From Cricetomys ansorgei (lineage: Eukaryota; Chordata; Mammalia; Rodentia; Nesomyidae), in the NCBI GenBank assembly GCA_026225945.1, contig JAMJFZ010001258.1:9834001-9898000 (forward strand): 64,000 nucleotides of DNA, written 5' to 3'. Position 1 is the stretch's first letter. Each line of letters begins with the position of its first letter. This document shows positions 1-12,798 of the stretch, piece by piece. The notes under the pieces are model-generated. The model did no database searches, was not told the origin of the DNA, and was given only the letters and a program-made list of their open reading frames with translations. Both the position numbers and the translations under genes were made by a program.

Positions 1-336
1 GTCACCTGAGAAAAGGGGACCTCGGATGAAGAACAACTTCTCTCAGATTGGGCTGTGAGTATTGTGTGAGGAATTTTCTTGAATAATGATTGGTGTGGGC
101 CTATAACACCATGGATACTGCCAACTCTGGGACAGTGGCCCTAGGCTCTATAGGAAGGAAGGCTAGTCAGTCCATGGAGAGTGAGCCAGGAGGCGGCATT
201 CTTCCATGGTCTCTGCTTCAGTTTCTGCTCTGACTTGCCTTGATGTTGGACAATAAACTGTCGGCTGAAATAAATCCTTTCCTCCCTAAATAGCTGTTGG
301 TCATGGTGTTTATCACAATGGAAAACAAATGGGGAT
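1..336 (+). mobile_element. ERVL-MaLR LTR (MTD/ORR1-like), cut by window edge
   Basis: The segment resembles the 3' two-thirds of a rodent MaLR LTR. It has the 'gagtgagccaggaggcggc' block, a run like 'ccatggtctctgcttcag', then an AATAAA polyadenylation signal ('ctgaaataaatcc', about 267-280) and the typical 'ggtcatggtgtttatcaca' end. No internal region follows, so it is probably a solo LTR or a truncated one. Its 5' part lies outside the window. Subfamily assignment is from memory of the family pattern and is not certain. Confidence 0.75.
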
Positions 337-701
337 TTTGGAGTTTCCAAATTGAAATAAAATCTTGTTTGTACTTTCACTTTTCTCTCATTCTTACTTT
401 TTGTTAAAAGTATTTGTTAGAATCTATTGATAATAAGATACCGCAGTTCAGTTTCATTATGCACTGTAGGAGCATGGCTTGGGAGTAGACAGGAAAGGGA
501 ACTAGGGAAAGGAATGAAGAAGTTTGGGAGAGAGAGTAGAGACACACATAGCAACTCTTGCCCGACTCTAGTTTAACGTGAAGAAGTGCTTCTCTCACAC
601 AAGTCAGGCAATTACTGGATGAGACACAAATTAGGAAAGGTAAGCCCTTGATGTGAGGTCATGTCTTCTGAAAAGCAGACCGAGAACAGTTTATAACAAG
701 A

Positions 702-723
702 ATATATATATATATATATATAT
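702..723. repeat. (AT)n microsatellite
   Basis: Uninterrupted AT dinucleotide run of about 11 units. Confidence 0.95.
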
Positions 724-2789
724 TCTTTAATCAGATCCTTCTATAGGAACTAATCCCATTTATGGGCTTGTGTGTCTGCGTATATATAAGAAATTATATA
801 GTTGCTGCATTTTGTTAATGATGATTGCTTGCAAAGAATATTTTGTTTTGAAGAATAACCAGTTGTTTTCAACAGATACTCTCTCAGAATGAGTGGCTAT
901 CCACTTAAACTTAAGGATCAATAATGCTGTCTTTTTCCTTTTCTTGTGTTCTCTTATGGTAGATTGCTCATTATTCTGTGTTCTTGGAGTTTTCAGTGAT
1001 GGTAATTCAAATGTGGCCTAAGGAGGTGGAGGCTTTAGTTAGGAGAGGTCAGATGCCGGGACAATAAGGAAAATCTTAATGTGCATGACAAGTCACCCAG
1101 TCCTGGGGTTGATAGGATAAAAGAAAACAAAGAAAAAAGCAACGCCAGCTGTCTTATCTGAGGGGTCATCCATTACCTGTACCTTTTTGATGAGATGATC
1201 TTCCCCACATTCTCAAGGATGGGGATATTCGCTATCAAACTCTAGTGACATCGGAAACAGATTTCTAGTTTCACTCTTTCTAAGCTAGGAGTATTTTCAT
1301 GGTCTGAGAGTAAGTGCTCCTACTGTGTCAGCTAATAGTTTGATTTTACCCTTTAATTCTAGTCCTTTGTCACTTATAAATGACTCAAATATAAAAGATA
1401 ATCCTGACTCTGTTCCAAACTTTGGAATTAGCTATCGGTGGTTGTATGGTACTCATATAACAGGAGCACTTTCTCTTGCCCTTAGAAGCTATTTTGTTCT
1501 CTACAAAACAATGTTTTGATACATTAAAATATATGGCACATTGTTCACTTTCCCAGAAATTGGCCAAAAACAATTAAATGGAAACAAAGGCTTAGTGGGA
1601 AGAAATCTTTTATATCTGTCTTGAAGACTGACCATCTAGAGTTTTACTTCTGTGCCTGTGAGGTGGAGCAGTGGCTACCCCATGCTTCCCCAGTGAGCAA
1701 GAGAGCAGAGTGTAGGAAATGACGTGGTGGTGGTATGAAATCTCTTGAGTTCTGGGTCATTGCTGGGCTCACTGAGGCATAGAGTACATGCCTTCATCTA
1801 GGCCGCTTTACGAGGTCCTCTTTCATTCCTGGGCACAGCCTCCATAGTGTTGGATAGGGTGTTCATCCTGATTAAAGCCCCCTGGACATCTGTTCTCTGT
1901 AACAACCAGCGTGTCTCTACAAGGAGCTCATTGTACAACATCTCATATTCTTTTTTTTGCCAAATTTTGTAAAGAAACTACTGGGTCCTGAAATTAAATG
2001 GCTTTGTTTCTCCATGACTGGAGAGCAAATTGTTAAAGGAAGGTAATCTCTCTAAGAGATTCCTCTGAAATGACTAAAGCTTTCAGAAAAGAGAGGTTGA
2101 TGTTCACTGGGGCTGATTCAAAGCAACTCTCCTGAACAGCATGTTTGCCGGTTCCTGTCCTGACATGGCCCTTGATGAAGTGAACCATTCTCTTGGCACA
2201 CTGGTGGCTGCTCTGTCCTGAGAGCATTTGCATTTCTGAGACACTCACCATGTAACTTTGGGGTGTAACTAGGATCATTGTATTCTCTGTCTGGTTTCCT
2301 ATCATCCTGATGAGTCTCTTTTACAAAGGGAAAGGATATAAACTGTTGTTGCCCCTTCCTGGTATCTAGAAAGAACAGACACATTCTCTTACCTGTTCAG
2401 GCCACCTTTAATAGCAAGCTCACAAGGATTTCGTTATATGTAGAACAATTTTCCTTACTCCCATGAATGAAAATGTATGAATGACATTGATTTCATTTTT
2501 TTTTACAAATATTTCTTGATAATTCATAAAAATTTACTAGAATCATCTCCAACTCAAGTACTATAAGACAATATTGGGTATGAATCGAGCACACAAAAAT
2601 ACTAAATCCTGCCTGTATGATTTGTTTTAGATAACTATTCACGTATATTATGCCTCCATCCTGTATTTGTAAGCCATGGAAGAAGAGTCCAATATTTACC
2701 ACCTTTTACAGGTTAAGCAAAGGGATGGGTAAATAAATCCTCAAGTCAGATAGGGACTAAGGGCTGCGCTGCATCTGAAAATGCAGAAC

Positions 2790-2862
2790 TCACTTTGGTC
2801 AGTGCCTAGCACAGCTCATGCCATGCAGTTGCTGCTTGTCTATTGATTAATAAATGTCCTAG
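2790..2862 (+). repeat. Possible L2 3'-end remnant
   Basis: 'cagtgcctagcacag' followed about 40 bases later by 'attaataaatgtcc' resembles the end of L2 (and MIR), where 'cagtgcctggcacatagtagg' leads into 'caataaatgtt'. The match is short and decayed, so this is tentative. Confidence 0.35.
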
Positions 2863-3589
2863 GGAGCAGAGTTCTCAGCAGTTAGCCGACCCATTTCACT
2901 TCCTGCCTCTAGCCATCAAGTTAGCCTTTCAGTAATGCTCGGAATGTGACATTTCCCTGGTTACCCTTAGTTCCCACTTAAAATCCCTCTGATTACTCTC
3001 AGTTCTCACTGTACCCTCTTTCATCTGCCTACTGCACATGCCCGGCTTTCTACTGCACAGGTGATGTATACATCTGATTTCTGTTCCTCGAATCCTAATG
3101 TCTTTACGTGGCTCACTTCCTTTCATTTTACAGAGGTTAACTGACCCTTCCTCAGGAAGCTCCCCTCGCAACCCCCCCAGCAAGCTCTCAATTGCAAGCT
3201 GCCTTTCTACTGAAAACATTACTGCAGCAAGACATTTTAATTGTTCAAGGGTCCGCAGCTATTTTTGCTAATCACTGAATCTTTGCTGCCTCTCAGAGTG
3301 AGAATAATTAAGCCCAAATTATTCCTGTTGCCTGATGCCATTTCCATGTACACCTGAACTCTGCAGATTTTCACTTCGTCCCTTACCTTATTGCATAGTC
3401 TACCTCTGCCGTTTATTGCGGTGGCATCTCAAAAAAAAATTATCAAATACTATGATTTTAACACTTGTTTCATACTGGATTACTTTTAGGCATCTCTAAA
3501 ATTTTTGGTATCTGTATCTTCCTTTTAACCAATTAAATATGAATTTCCTACCAGCAAATATGCTACCAGCATATTTTATATCAACCTCC

Positions 3590-3637
3590 GTGTGTGTGTG
3601 TGCGTGTGTGTGTGCGTGTGTGTGTGTGTGTGTGTGT
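3590..3637. repeat. (TG)n microsatellite with TGCG interruptions
   Basis: TG dinucleotide array broken at two places by a C for T change giving 'tgcgtg'. The alternating purine-pyrimidine run could adopt Z-DNA. No SINE is visible on either side. Confidence 0.95.
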
Positions 3638-6379
3638 TTCCTTCATGGGATCAGATGTGCAACTGACTAAATAACATCAATAGTGAGTGCACCATGTAAG
3701 GATTCTAGGGAAATACTCTTTGCCAAATGGGTATGTGCATTTCAGAAACGCAAGCATGGAGTGCATGGCAGCTGGCGACTGACTACTGGTCTAAGGAATC
3801 TCTTTGGAAGTTGAAAGCATTTCCACTGAAGCCTTTGGGAGGAATCTCCATGTTGTTAGCCTTCTGTGAGTCTCAAATATTGTGAGTTTCAAAGTGACAA
3901 GTCAACTTTACTTACTATGTATATAGTCAGCTTTTCAATTAACTAGAAATGTTTCTTTTTTTTCTGACTCAAGAAAAAATAAATGGTTTGTAAGGTACCA
4001 GCATTCATATTTGGTCCACTTTGCATTTGATACTCTTGTAATTACCCAACCTTACTCTGCCTAACTTCATTTACCTGTGGCTAATGTAACTGGGAATTTT
4101 TTTTTTTTTAAAGAAAACCAAAAAAAACAAAAACAAAATAAAAACACAAAAAACTGGGACTTGTTAAAGGCTTCTGGTAATGGCCAAAGCCCACTAAAAG
4201 CTGTTCTTGTTTCAATTTACTAAATCATGAGTGTTTAAAGAGAATTTCTCGGGGAGTATGCTTTCTAAAAACTGTAAGTGAAGGCTAGATATTTGGAGAG
4301 GCTAATGTATCGGGAGTCTAGGATTGAAAACCCCAATTAGAGTTTAAATAAGAGAATTTAACTTGGGTGTTTTGAACAGCTAAGTGATGATTGAGTGGAT
4401 TTAAGTGAGGAAATAGCAATGGTTTTGCTTGAAGGCTTTTAATTTACATATTGAAAATGTGCTCTCTAGTCAGATGTACCATTGTCTCGTAGTTTGTATG
4501 TATCCAGAAAGTAGGTGGTATTTGCTTTGCGCAAAATTTTCCTTAACAGTGGAACACATGACTATTAGTAAAAATGTGAAGAAGAGGGTGAGCAGACGTT
4601 CTCCCCTTGATGAGATTTTTAGACAACTTAACAAGAAAAGAAATGTCACATCCTTCATTTTCTGGCTTCAAGCTTTTCCTATCATTAATGGTCTGAGAGG
4701 CCATTTTACTAGATTGTAGCATAAAACTTTTAATTCCCGTTAGCAAAGTTGAGGGTAGCTGAAGAGGAATTCACAGAAACAAGCAAGAGGAAGATAGTAT
4801 AAATCCTTGGGAGTCAAGGAGCAGGTGGAAGGCTTCTGTATGCTGCTGCTCTGAAGGGCTTGCATGGCGGGAATGACTGGAGTTTCACTTGTGTCTTTGT
4901 GCTCATTAATTCCTTTGGAGGAATGGTGCATAGTGCACCTTCGAGGCAGGTGCTTTGTTAAGTAGTACTTGAATTTGACGAGCATGTGTATTGGTGTGTT
5001 CTGTAGGCTCTCTCTTTACATAGGTACCATAGTGCTCCTTTGGTTTTCCAAACAACCACTGTAACTTGGTAGTTTCTGTGGTCACATTCCTTAGAAGAAA
5101 TACATGATCGTAGTAATTGCCTGGAATGTAGCTATTTGGACAAGTCATGGCGCATGAATGGGATCCTTCATTTGGACTGGAATGTCATCTCTGTGACTGG
5201 CTATCCAGCAGTTCCCACTGGTGAGACATGATATGTTATGATGATATGAGAAATGATATGCTATCCTCCATAAACAGCACACCATCTCGGGGAAGTCCAG
5301 AACTAGACCTGGAAGAGATGTGTCATCAGCTTGCTAGTTACATCTGCAAAGGCCTGTAAATTCTAAGTACTTTGGAAACCAAAAATCCTAGCATGCGCAA
5401 CCAATGTCCTAGGACAAAGCAGAAATACACATTACTCTATTTTGGGAAACTATAAATCAGTTGTATGAGGCCTCAGTACTCTGTAAGATCAAGATGGGCA
5501 GGGAGTAAAGATGATAGGTACCACTGAAAATTTTGAGGCAATAATACTGTTAGTATCTAAGTCAAATGAATAGTGGTAAGACATGGATAGCATCAATCTT
5601 ATGGGATTCAGTTCTCTCTCAGTAATGATTTAATATGTCTTGAGTATATACTGCATCTCAGAGATTTTGTTTCTTTTGGAAGTATAGGATTAGTAATATA
5701 CATGAAAACATTTGCCACAACATACATTTCTAAGTGGATTCATTTACTCTGCTATTAAGAACAGCATCATAATACCAGAATTCAGTCTGTCTTCCAGTTT
5801 CTCAAGGCATCATTAGTCTCCAGTTAATATGCAAATGGGTTTCAAGACCTGAAAAAGCAAGTATTGGTTGCGTTCTTAGGATCAGGATTTGAAGTTTCTC
5901 TTGGAAATGGGTCAATTTTCAGAGTATAGCCAATAATTTTGACACCTATATACACATTTATAGTCTCTACACTAGACTGTGAACTTTTTTCAAGTTTCTA
6001 TACTGTACAGTAGGCTGAAAGTTAGCTTCCTATGCCTTCAGCATGCCAAAAGCTCAGGGCCCAACATCCCAACATCATTGGCTGGATATTTTTGTGACCT
6101 GTGACATCATAGGTCATATGATGACACTGTTTGGTCACTTACATCACAGGGCCTTTACTATTATCCTCATTAAAATATGAAGATCAGAAACGTGAAAATT
6201 TCTGATTTTTTCCCCCATCATTTATATGTTGTCATCATTATCATGTACGTTTCCTGAGTGGAGTATTCTAGATTTTCTATCTTTTTTTTCTTTCTAATAT
6301 CAGAAGTAATGTCTGGTGCATACTGGGTAGTGTTCAGATTTTTATTTGTGAAAGGAAAGACAAAGTGGGATTGAAGATA
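3638..6379. other. Unique non-coding stretch
   Basis: No recognised repeat apart from an A/T-rich patch at about 4097-4155, which looks like an orphan poly-A tail. Small open frames at 4429-4719 (+) and 4740-5148 (-) have no known domains. The segment holds a short perfect hairpin (4925-4939), a local ATGATATG reiteration (about 5227-5264) and nuclear-receptor-like half-sites near 6.1 kb. Confidence 0.6.
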
Positions 6380-6450
6380 GGTGGAGGGAGAATAAGGAAG
6401 GGAGGGAGGAAAAAAGAAAGGGAGGGAGGAAGGGAGGGTTGGGTGGGTGG
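6380..6450. repeat. Purine-rich GGGA/GGAA tract with G-quadruplex motif
   Basis: G/A-only run ending in six G-triplets separated by one to five bases (about 6420-6448, of the form GGGAGGG...GGGAGGGTTGGGTGGG). This satisfies the usual G3+N1-7 quadruplex rule on the plus strand. Confidence 0.85.
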
Positions 6451-7140
6451 ATAAGGTAAAAGGAGCTTCATTGCCTACTTAGTAACTGGGTAAATAATTT
6501 GGGGAATCAAAGACTTAAAGGAAGTATAAACAAGTAAGATTCCTCTAGATGTTCTAAAGACTTGAAAGGAAGAGTGCTGACTGAGCAACGGGAAGAGTCT
6601 CTGCATTCTTCTATACCACAGCAGAGTTTCACTCTGTGCCCTGCAATGCCTTCAATAGTGTGTGCTTCTTGAGTCCTTCTGGGGCTTTGTATTGGTTCCA
6701 GATGTATTTCTTTGTGCTGTAAGAATGGACTGAGATGTCCATCATTCTGTTTCCTGGAAACGTGTATCACGTGGCTCCGACTCGACTGTGGACATGTTTA
6801 ACTCCTGTCCAGGATTCAGTTTTGAGGAAAGGTTCCACTAAAGCCATTTTGTGCCTACTTTTCGTGTGACTAGAAGGTTCCAGAAATAAAGCCTTAAATG
6901 GAGTGGCATTCTTGTCACTGGGGTTTCTACTCAATTGCTCTACAATCAAAATACATCTTCTAAAATCAGAAAGCAGTATTGTAGATTCTTCTCAGAGAAA
7001 TCAGCCTCTCCTGATTGTAGAAAAGGGGAATTTTTCCGTGTGATGGAGTCCTACCCTCCTGTTCTTATTTGATTGATTCATTTCTCACACTTGATTCTCT
7101 CCGAAAAAGTGTTCAAAATTGTCTATTTTCTCTGAATGCC
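6451..7140. other. Unique non-coding stretch
   Basis: No interspersed repeat or gene recognised. Minus-strand open frames of 60-87 codons overlap here and carry no recognisable domain. Confidence 0.55.
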
Positions 7141-7352
7141 TCTCAGCTGTAGAAAGTGAAGGAAGGAACAAGGGAGGCATGGAGAAATGGGGGAGGGGAA
7201 GAGAGGAAAGAAGGAAGCAAGCATAAGAAAGGAAGGGAGAGGGGAAAGGGGCCCCAGAAAGGAAAGGGGCAGGCAGGAAAGAAGAGAGAGGAGGGAGTAA
7301 TGTAAGCCAGTAAAAGAGGAAGGAAGTAAGAACAAAGGAAGGAAGGAACACA
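7141..7352. repeat. Degenerate purine-rich (GGAA/GAAAG)n tract
   Basis: About 200 bases almost entirely G and A on the plus strand, with GGAAGG, GAAAGG and GGGGAA units in irregular order. It creates long Leu/Pro/Ser-rich minus-strand open frames that are low-complexity artefacts. Confidence 0.85.
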
Positions 7353-8696
7353 CTTATCTTTCCTATGTTAGTGTCAGAACCAAGTCAAATCTACCAATGT
7401 TGAGGCTATAGAAAGATTAACTAACAAATATATTTGTTTTGGCTGAATCTCTCCTTTAGGCTAGTTTTTAAAATTACATTTTCTGGTTGATTATATGTCT
7501 TCTTGCAGGATCAGGTGTCAGTGGGCCAGGTTCCTTGAAACACTTGGGATCTGCATATGTACTGTGGAACAACAACTCAATTTAATAAACTGATAATCCC
7601 TTATTAAAGGAGCCCGAAGCTAAAGCCGTGAGCTGAGGCATATTGCATTTGTTTCTCAGTTATTCCCTCTCCACATGAGACACTGGCCATCACTAGAATT
7701 GCACAAACATCGTGTGTGCCCGAGGGACTGGGAACTTTTCTATTCCTCCAAAATCTATATTCATTTCTTCTAGACTCTCGTAATTTTACTGCATAATTAA
7801 CAATGATGCTCAACACTGTCATCGTCTTGACAGAATCTAACTTGGAGCATCTGGTGTTATTTAGCCAAGAGCCTCGTTCTATCCTCTCAGTACAAAAGGG
7901 TTCTGATTAATTCATCAGACCTCAACCTGAATAATACATTAAAGATAAACTTCAATGCTTAGTTAAAAACAGAGAGTAAGATTTTCTTGGGTTACAGAAT
8001 ACGGAGTTTTCCAGTTATGGAAATGTGAAAACAAGAAAGTTTCACTACTTACCATGAATCCATGTGTGAGTAGAATAACCTCTTAAAAGGCTATAATTTG
8101 GTTCAACTGCCAGATCCTTGGTTTCCACCCTGTGAACTTTATTCCCTGCTCCTGTGTAAAGCATTTTCTCCTGTGCAGATTGACTTTGTCTCCCGCTGTT
8201 CCATCTCTTGGTCGCTTGCCCTCTGTGGTGGGGAAGACTCAAGGAAACAACAGCTCAACAGCTCGGTGAGAATTTGGATTGTAAATTCTTTGTGAAACTC
8301 ATGTGTTTCTGTCTCTGCCACACATATATTTCTAGATTGAGTCCTAGATGCTAGTGGAAACTTGTTAGTGTGTGTTCACAGGCTTACAAGGAAGGACCAG
8401 CCCTATAAAATGAGCTGAGCAAGAGAAGCTGCCCAGAATAAGGGCCCGGGGCCCAGATGTAGATGGCAGTCTAGCCTCAGGGGACATAATGAGAAAGGAC
8501 CTGCTGTAGAAAAGACACTGGCAGTGTGCTGAATCGCCCACATTGAGTCAAGTGTGTGAAGGAGCAGGATGCAATAGAGATGAGTACGAAAGAGCTGGAT
8601 GCAAAGTGTTAAGGACTTTAAATATCAAAGGGACAAATGTGAACATAAGAGCAAGATCAACTAGATTTTATATAAGAAGTGTGTGCTTGTGTGTAC
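7353..8696. other. Unique non-coding stretch
   Basis: No transposon recognised. It includes a small GC-rich patch, 'gggcccggggccc' at about 8442-8454, standing out from AT-rich surroundings, with a TATA-like 'cctataaaa' about 40 bases upstream. There is no CpG island and no open frame worth calling. Confidence 0.55.
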
Positions 8697-8718
8697 TGTG
8701 TGTGTGTGTGTCAGAGAC

Positions 8719-8769
<51 letters not shown>
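8697..8769. repeat. Compound (TG)n-(GA)n-(GACA)n microsatellite
   Basis: Three adjacent arrays: TG to about 8711, GA to about 8732, then about nine GACA units. The array abuts the 3' end of the minus-strand SINE at 8772-9066, which suggests it grew from that element's simple-sequence tail. Confidence 0.95.
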
Positions 8770-8771
8770 GG

Positions 8772-9066
8772 TGGTGCATGCCCAAATGTGGGAGTACATG
8801 CACTTGTAAATGCACATGCAGAGGGTTGAGAGGGAATTCAAGTGTCTTCCTTTGCTGCTCTCCACTTTATTCTTGAGAGGCAAGGTTTCTCACTGAAGCA
8901 GGAACTCATCATTCTGGCTAGGCTGGCTGGCAAACAAAGCCTCAGGATCTTTCAGTCTTCACCCACAGCTATGCTTTGCTCTTTAGATGGGTACCAGGGA
9001 TTTGAACTTTGATCTTCATACTTGCACAACAAGCACTCTTACTCATTGAGCCATCTCCCCAGCCCC
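8772..9066 (-). mobile_element. B3/B4-class tRNA-derived SINE
   Basis: Read on the minus strand it begins 'ggggctggggagatggctca', the tRNA-like head with A-box region. It continues through a 'caagtatgaagatc' B-box-like region and a body containing 'gccagccagcctagcc' and 'cttcagtgagaaaccttg', and ends in simple sequence. This is the usual structure of older muroid B2-superfamily elements. I cannot fix the exact subfamily. Confidence 0.85.
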
Positions 9067-10414
9067 AAGAGCAATTTTTGTAAAAGTGTTTGAAGCATAG
9101 TTTTCTGGTTATCAAATAACACATTGTCCTTGTATGAAATTAATACTATTTCAGGCAGAAAGGTACAAGTAAATTAAGGCTATGCTCTATCAGGTATGTG
9201 TAGGTGTAAGAAGTCTTCCATGATAAGAGTTATGCAACATGACACAAGTTTCTTGACATCACCTACAGAAGTTTTGTTTTGCTTTTAATTCTGATTTTTG
9301 AGCCTACCTAGAACAGAAACAGATGGCCTTGTCTCTGAAACCTTATAAAATCCAAATGTGGGGTCACCATCATAATTTAGGGACATTTGAGGGATATTAT
9401 ATCTTCCTTTATGATCTTTCTTGCACTTTTTCGGTATACTAGACCCTGAATGTTGTGGATCCTTCAGGGAATCTGATCCTAGTTAATGATTGCATTTTCT
9501 GTGAGGTTCCTGAATCCCAGAAATTAGTACAGGGATTTAGAAACCCAAAGGGCTTCCTCCCAGGAATAAAGGTCCTATCTCAATTTTACTCCTTTGCTTC
9601 CTATGGCTGTGGTATGTGTGTCCCCTTACACACTAGGACAAACATAGAACAGAGACTAGTACTCCTTGTACACCATTTCAGTCATTTGTGTTTTTTTTCC
9701 ATCGTTCTGGATTGCGGGTTGACTTCTATACACTATTGTCCCTTTGGCCCTTGAGTCTTCTTTCACTATGAGAATACAATGAAAATGTATTCGTGAATGT
9801 ATTGCTATAGAGAAAAGCATAATAGTGTGATTTCTTTAAATATATTTTCTTCAAGATTATTTTCTCTGGTTTTGAAATAAAAGATTGGCTTGGTTTCTCA
9901 TACTGTTGGCTCTCAGAAACTCAGCATATGAGTCTGATGAGTTATGCTGGTCTTTCTGCTCCCCGTGGAGAATTGAGGATAAGCTGAATTGAAAGCTAGA
10001 ATGCATGGCTGGTTCCAAAGTTGGTCATGCCTTGTAAGATTCTAATGATACCGGCTTCAAGTCAGATATTATAGACTGAAAATACCTCCCGGTTGTATAG
10101 CAAGAATATTGGGAAAGGTCAGATCCATATATCTGACCTTTTTTTCTGCTTAGTAGTGGCAGCTAGAATTTCCTATGTGTAGCAAGATTTGGGAAAGGGG
10201 ATAGAAGCCTTCCCAGTCTTCATATGAGAACTACAGCAATCAATTAAATTTAGTTTATATTTAAATTAAATTTCTTTCAGAGGACATCAGTTTTTTGTTT
10301 TTTGTTTTTTAAATCAGAAACTCAGAGTATGAGTCATGCAAATCTTATACACACTTATGCCTGTAGCTATTATTCTAAAACAAAACTCTGGTTGGTTTAC
10401 TTCTTTCCGGTAGT
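9067..10414. other. Unique non-coding stretch with one strong hairpin
   Basis: No transposon or gene recognised. A 99-codon open frame at 9455-9754 (+) has no known domain. A perfect 11-bp inverted repeat sits at 10114-10141 (see findings). Confidence 0.55.
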
Positions 10415-10795
10415 TCTCCTTGCTGGATAAAGTCCAACTTTTTCTCCTGGTATCCACTGCCTATGATGTAATCCTGACTGTTTTCAAAGCCCAACATCCT
10501 GTCTTCATTCGGGCTTCAGGAGCTGAAATTCTCTAAACATTTGTGCATCTCTCACTGTCCAGAACACCTTTCAGGCTTTAACAGCTTCACATGCATTGTA
10601 GAGTCTGATACCATCTCTATGTCTGAGTCCACCCTGCCATGAACGACTGGCTCCTCTTCCTTTGAGGCTCATCTGTTTATGAGTTGTCTTACCTGTGGTG
10701 CCTAGCTGTGCTTGTCATTAGTCGCTCTGTTTCCGCTTACAAATAAGAATGTCCATTTCTTTAAAGCAGGGCCAGTTCCATACTTATCTATTTAT
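10415..10795 (+). repeat. L2 LINE 3'-end relic
   Basis: The order of diagnostic blocks matches decayed L2 3' sequence: 'ggataaagtccaac', then a region near 'gatgtaatcctgactg', then 'cctttcaggcttt', then a run near 'cctctttaaagcagggccag' like L2 'ctccttgagggcaggga'. It is strongly diverged, as expected for a pre-eutherian element. Confidence 0.55.
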
Positions 10796-11199
10796 TTAAG
10801 AAAATGTCACAGTAATTTCTTAAAAACAGAATAGATTTTATATCTATATATTATATATTGTTCTATAACATATATGTCTGTCTACCTATCTTCATTTGGA
10901 GTGGACTGTATACAGAAGTGTATATTTGCATGCCCTGTCTTAGGGGAAAATGTTGGAGTTAATAATAGTGATGATTGTTACTTTGATTCTCTTCTTCTCT
11001 CCTCTCTACTTGTTTTTTTTTTCTTTTCTCAGTAATGACTGATGACTAAGCAAGCATTTGGATCAGATAAGATTGAGATTGAGAGACATTACATAAAGTG
11101 CTGGGAAAATACTGAAAACAAAGTATTAAATATGAAAGATTGAGCAATTTCATTATGTATAGCTTTCCATGTCAGACAGCTCTGCCTCTTCTTTGTCTT

Positions 11200-11387
11200 C
11201 CTTCTCTTTCTTTCTTTCTTTTTCTTTTTGTTGTTGTTTTTGTTTTGATTGAGACAGGGTTTCTCTATTGTAACTCTGACTGTCTTGAAATTCACTCTGT
11301 AGACCAGGCTGGCCTCGAACTCACAGAAATGTACCTGCCTCTGCCTCTGAGTGCTGGGATTAAAGGTGTGCGCCACCACCACCTGGC
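11200..11387 (-). mobile_element. B1 SINE, near full length
   Basis: The body runs from 'gagacagggtttctc' to 'gccaccaccacctggc' (about 11250-11387) in reverse orientation, with T-rich sequence (reversed A-tail, TTTC/TTG units) at about 11200-11249. The middle reads 'attgtaactctgactg'. It carries the Pol III B-box region near the high-coordinate end. Confidence 0.95.
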
Positions 11388-12798
11388 TTCCCCCTTCTCT
11401 TCCTCTTTTGTTTTTGTTTCTAATAAGATGGGAAAGAGAAAATATTAGAAAAAGATCAATGTTTGTCCACTTAGATGACGTACTGTTGCCAATGACCTAC
11501 TAAACACAGTGTCTGAAGCGGACATTGGAAAGAGAATATGAAAGTGGTCAAATTGTAGAATCTCTACTTTTTGGAACCTACAGTCAGTTGCAGATACAAT
11601 TACCAAAAACCCAGAGACAAAGAGGATCAAGCTTTTGGAGAGTCAGTTTAGTTCATTTCAATGAATATTTATTGGCTCAGTGACACATTGTTGACTTTCT
11701 TCATTAGGAAGGAATCTTCGTGAGGACTTTTACTGTACTAGGTGAGACATATGTTGAATATCAAATATCACTGTTGACCTAAAGAATTGCAAAGCACTGC
11801 AAGGATTACAGGCACTTTCCTATGGAAGTTATGGAGATGAAGGGCCTTATGAAGATGGTGATCACTTAGTCTTGGATTTAGGACACAAACGAAGTGTCCC
11901 CAAGGTTGTAATAACTAGAAAGGATGGAGACCAAAGAGAAAATAAATACCCATGAAAACAAAAGGTGACACTCAGCATGGTGACTGCTAGGAAAGACCTG
12001 ATATGTCATTTAAAGGAAATTAGAAACACTGTATTGCATTGCGTTCTGCACAGTTGTTCTTATCGTCTCAAAGACATATTTCCCATTTCCCTCAAGTGTC
12101 TGTGAAAAAAGCATCATTTCCTCTCATAAGACAAAATGAACCTTTTAATGGCAAAACCAGCATAAAAGTCTTCCAACAGAAAGACAGCACAGTAGTCGGA
12201 AAACTGTAATAGAAAGACCTGTTAGAATACCCATTCCTAATTTCTCCTCCCTGAGGACATGGCGATTTTTTTTCCTTCCCCTTGATGCTTTACATCTTTC
12301 TGCCCGGCCTAGATTTTAATGACTGAATGCTAGAAATATATTCTTGCTACCAAACTGGCTTTTCTTAAAGGATTCTTCCTTTTTTTTTCTCCTCCCGACA
12401 AAGATTTCTTTGCTTGATTTAATTCTATATTTGAAGGGTGACAGAAGATGAAGAGGACCAAATTAGAAGAATGGATTCTTTGAGATTAGTTCAGAAATCT
12501 AGTTCAAATATTTTAACAAGAAAGTTTTATGTTGGGATAACCACAGAATCTGTAATACTGGAATCTTGTCCACCCTAAGTCTATTGGTGTTTAATGGTCT
12601 GTCATCATTTCCCCATGGGTAAACTGGAAATCTGAGCTAATGTGGGGATTTTCTATACACCACTTGAAACTGGCAACTCTGGCTTCTTGTGCTGCAGGAA
12701 GACATCACTGTGCCTCAGAACCCACAGAAGTGGAGCTAGGGTAGCCCTTAAAACCTCACTATCAGAAGACCAAAATTAGTGTAAGAGAGGAAACTCAC
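11388..12798. other. Unique non-coding stretch
   Basis: Single-copy, AT-rich. No repeat family, exon or RNA gene recognised. Confidence 0.55.

Larger units (their letters stand above)
337..3589. other. Unique non-coding stretch
   Basis: AT-rich single-copy sequence. Apart from a short (AT)n at 702-723 and a possible L2 tail near 2.8 kb, I recognise no interspersed repeat, gene or exon. Small open frames here (for example about 2033-2384 minus) have no recognisable domain and overlap one another in different frames, as expected by chance. Confidence 0.6.

Noticed and set aside
8400..8460. TATA-like box and GC-rich 13-mer as a promoter
   Set aside because: No CpG island, no downstream exon or open frame, and the motifs are isolated.
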